A stretch of 32,452 bases of DNA from Paraburkholderia fynbosensis (lineage in GTDB: Bacteria; Pseudomonadota; Gammaproteobacteria; Burkholderiales; Burkholderiaceae): assembly GCF_902859935.1 (NCBI RefSeq), contig NZ_CADIKI010000039.1, forward strand, positions 1 to 32,452, written 5' to 3'. The notes under the pieces are model-generated. The model made no database searches, was not told where the DNA came from, and worked only from the letters and a program-made list of their open reading frames with translations. A program made the position numbers and the translations under genes. Position 1 is the first letter of the stretch; every line of letters begins with the position of its first letter. This document shows, one piece after another, positions 30,742-32,452 of this stretch.

Positions 30742-31437
30742 CTATCTGGTCAGCGCAGAAAAGGCCGGCTGGTTCTTCACGCTCGGGCGCTCCCGCATCC
30801 TGGCGTACCAGGCATGAAGAGCCTCGTGTTGCTCCGGCACCGGCAGTTGCACAATCGACGCAAAGATCAACCCGCCGATGACTGTAATGTCGGCCATGGA
30901 GAAGGCTTCCCCGGCGACGAACGGCTGTCTTGTCAGAACTTCGTTGAAGTAGTGCATGCCCCTAAGGGCTTTGTCGCGCTGACGAAAGCCCCATTCGCGG
31001 TTCTGATAGGTCTCGACGCTAGGTCCCAGCCCCGGGGTGCCATGGTGGAAATAGACACTGATAGCGTCCAGCAGCTCCAGTTCGGCCCGCTTGCTCATCA
31101 TGTGGATCAAGCCTTTTTCAAGCGGCGTTCTGCCCGTAAGCGTAGGCGCGCCATCCAGCGCATCAAGGTATTGCGTTATTGCGGTGCACTCGGCAATGAG
31201 CGTCCCGTCGTCGAGTTCGAGCACCGGCAGTGTGCCCGAGTAGTTCTTCTGGGCGATGAACTGAGGCTCTTTGTGTTCCCCTTTATAAAGGTCGACAAGC
31301 TCGAAGTGGACGCGTGACTGCAGGTTCTTTTCGGCCAGAGCGATACGCACGCGCGTCGGATAGGGCCCTGCCGGAAAGTCGTAGACCTTCATCGATGGCA
31401 CTCTACTTGCGTCGAAGTCGACGGCATCTGAACTCAT
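30742..31437 (-). CDS. Glutathione S-transferase family protein (GST-3), cassette 3
   Basis: 231 residues from ATG 31437, preceded by GAGGGA at 6-7 bases. A start at 31467 would add ten residues. The thioredoxin-fold half reads MKVYDFPAGPYPTRVRIALA, NYSGTLPVLELDDGTLIAEC and TAITQYLDALDG, with the Pro before the cis-Pro strand and an EC-T in place of ES. The helical half has LTRQPFVAGEAFSMADITVI with the S-M-A-D N-cap. It resembles the GstB/Ure2p-like class. The MSKRAELELLDAISVYFHHG block is shared with the GST-1 remnant. The promoter lies beside the palindrome at 31481. Confidence 0.9.
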   Translation of the reverse strand: MSSDAVDFDASRVPSMKVYDFPAGPYPTRVRIALAEKNLQSRVHFELVDLYKGEHKEPQFIAQKNYSGTLPVLELDDGTLIAECTAITQYLDALDGAPTLTGRTPLEKGLIHMMSKRAELELLDAISVYFHHGTPGLGPSVETYQNREWGFRQRDKALRGMHYFNEVLTRQPFVAGEAFSMADITVIGGLIFASIVQLPVPEQHEALHAWYARMRERPSVKNQPAFSALTR

Positions 31438-31478
31438 GGCTTCCCTCTCTATGGTTGCGGTTATCAAAATCGCAGACT

Positions 31479-31496
31479 AACTAACGTTCGTTAGTT
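31479..31496. promoter_or_regulatory. GST-3/TetR-3 operator, AACTAACGTTCGTTAGTT
   Basis: Perfect 8-bp arms around TT, containing the same CTAACGTTCGTTAG core as the ALDH operator. It lies 42 bp upstream of the GST-3 start and overlaps the TetR-3 -35 box, so it can control both divergent genes. Confidence 0.78.
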
Positions 31497-31516
31497 TAAA
31501 AGATAAAAGATATAAT
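31488..31516 (+). promoter_or_regulatory. TetR-3 promoter
   Basis: TCGTTA (31488-31493), a 17-bp spacer and a consensus TATAAT (31511-31516). The same placement relative to the operator as in TetR-1 and TetR-2. Confidence 0.6.
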
Positions 31517-31556
31517 TTCCCCTGTCAACGTATTTCCTAATTCGAGCGCGGCAGCA

Positions 31557-32129
31557 GTGACGAGCCGAACCGGTTCAACTCGAAGGAACGTATCCTGGCC
31601 GCGGCCACGTCGACCGCGCAGGCGCATGGCTACGGCGGATTGAATTTTCGTGATCTGGCCGACACGATGGGCAACAAGCCAGCGAGCATCCACCACCACT
31701 TCACAAACAAGGGCGATCTCGGTCGAGCGGTAACAAGGCGCTACTGCGAGGACTCGGTTGCCATGCTGGACGCACTACGGGCCGACTCGCCGAATCCGAT
31801 GAGCTGCCTGCGCCGGTACCCCGAGACCTTCCGCAAGGCGCTCGAGACCGGTAATCGCCTTTGCCTTTGCAGCTTCATGGCCGCCGAAAGCGACAGGCGG
31901 CCGAAAGCGGTCACGAAAAAGGTTCAGGCCTTTGCTGATGTGAATGTCGCGTGGTTAAGCAAGGTTCTTTCCGCTTCAGGACTAGTCGGCTCCGGGGAAA
32001 GCGACCTGCGGGCTCGAGTCATCTTCGCAGCGGTTGCCGGCGCTCGTCATGGCCAGGAGCCGCTCGGACATCTCGTTCTACGACGCACTGATCAAGAGCT
32101 TTTGCGTGGCAGGGCTCATACCGCCCTAG
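31557..32129 (+). pseudogene. TetR-family regulator, paralogue 3 (TetR-3), two frameshifts
   Basis: The sequence aligns along its whole length with TetR-1 and TetR-2: AAATSTAQAHGYGGLNFRDL, ADTMGNKPASIHHHFTNKGD, NRLCLCSFMAAESDRR. GTG 31557 aligns with the paralogues' start but is out of frame by one missing base near 31580. The helix-turn-helix frame has no start until a TTG at 31640. Near the end GCTCGTCATGGCC lacks two bases relative to the paralogues (about 32043-32046). After restoring them the frame reads MARSRSDISFYDALIKSFCV, AGLIPP and TAG at 32127. The paralogues' Tyr in YHHF is His here. It is probably inactive as a repressor. Confidence 0.85.
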
Positions 32130-32452
32130 GCGCTACAGTTTCGCCTTGGCGTGTGCCGGCTAAGCGGTACCCCGCTGCATTGCTTTCCCTGCTCTGCCCT
32201 TGATCCTTTCCATGAATGGCCATTGTTTCGGCGAACCTCGACTTCAGTAAGTTGACTTGCCGAAGCTCAGGATGTCCTGTCGTGGGGGGGGCGCCAAACA
32301 TGCGTGCGTACTCGCGGTTGAATTGCGACGAGCTTTCGTATCCCACACGAACTGCCGCCGTCTGCACGTTGGCTTCCCCCGCAGCCATGAGGCGCCTCGC
32401 TTCCAGCAGGCGAATCTGCTTCTGGTACTGCAAAGGCGTGAGGGAAGTCAAC
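32116..32452 (-). CDS. AraC-family regulator, C-terminal fragment (runs off window)
   Basis: Enters from the right edge in frame with TSLTPLQYQKQIRLLEARRL and continues with AAVRVGYESSSQFNREYARM, FGAPP, the second AraC helix-turn-helix and its recognition helix. Relatives usually stop soon after FGAPP-x-R. Here about 55 further residues run to TGA 32116, overlapping the TetR-3 3' end by 14 bp, so the tail may be an extension by a lost stop codon or frameshift. The N-terminal ligand domain is outside the window. Confidence 0.85.
   Translation of the reverse strand, partial: LTSLTPLQYQKQIRLLEARRLMAAGEANVQTAAVRVGYESSSQFNREYARMFGAPPTTGHPELRQVNLLKSRFAETMAIHGKDQGQSRESNAAGYRLAGTRQGETVAPRAV

Overview
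The window is GC-rich DNA (visibly about 60% G+C) with the gene repertoire and style of a Burkholderiaceae genome (Paraburkholderia/Caballeronia/Burkholderia-like). It carries many LysR, AraC, GlxA and TetR regulators, GST-like enzymes, aldehyde dehydrogenase, DMT and MFS exporters, IS6 and IS30 elements, and fragments of KfrA- and H-NS-type proteins. Those last fragments and the density of broken genes suggest a secondary replicon, a megaplasmid or an accessory island rather than core chromosome. The assignment is inferred from protein flavour, not from any marker gene.

Layout. 1-4200 is a scar zone: the start of an IS30-family element, a fragment of an AAA ATPase gene cut on both sides, a complete IS6-family element (394-1230), a beheaded KfrA-like coiled-coil gene, an H-NS pseudogene with a nonsense codon and a frameshift, and a Baeyer-Villiger monooxygenase pseudogene fused to a frameshifted Xre/MbcA/ParS-type antitoxin gene. 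4358-7821 holds an MFS exporter with a divergent LysR regulator, an MFS gene tail and a signal-less solute-binding protein. 7975-12312 holds an SDR remnant, an FAD aromatic monooxygenase, mostly decayed DNA (GST and LysR remnants) and TetR-1. 12335-15190 is an operon of aldehyde dehydrogenase, quinone oxidoreductase and an internally deleted nucleoside-recognition protein, preceded by a palindromic operator. 15753-18298 has a GlxA-type regulator divergent from an InhA-like DJ-1/PfpI protein and an SDR; a 7-bp tandem repeat follows. 18704-20817 has a DUF1330-like fragment and a TetR with an EamA exporter. 21409-22888 is GST-2 divergent from TetR-2. 23145-27483 has a SnoaL-like protein, an alpha/beta hydrolase, an ALDH remnant, a methyltransferase and a secreted CocE/NonD hydrolase. 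27607-30248 has an epimerase-like protein divergent from an AraC regulator, then a DUF2867 protein. 30742-32129 is GST-3 divergent from a broken TetR-3, and the right edge is the C-terminus of an AraC regulator.

The strongest pattern is a three-fold repeated regulatory cassette: a GST-like gene on the minus strand, a palindromic operator, and a TetR paralogue on the plus strand. All three TetR promoters share one geometry: a -35 box formed by the operator's right half, a 17-bp spacer and a -10 box. Two cassettes use CTAACG-TT/TC-type palindromes and the middle one uses two CTACC-N8-GGTAG sites. The CTAACG palindrome also precedes the aldehyde dehydrogenase operon. Together with the quinone reductase, FAD monooxygenase, SDRs and exporters this looks like a locally evolving, partly decaying regulon for handling toxic small molecules, possibly electrophiles such as aldehydes or quinones. 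The inducer is inferred, not visible.

No tRNA, rRNA, CRISPR array or replication origin was recognised.
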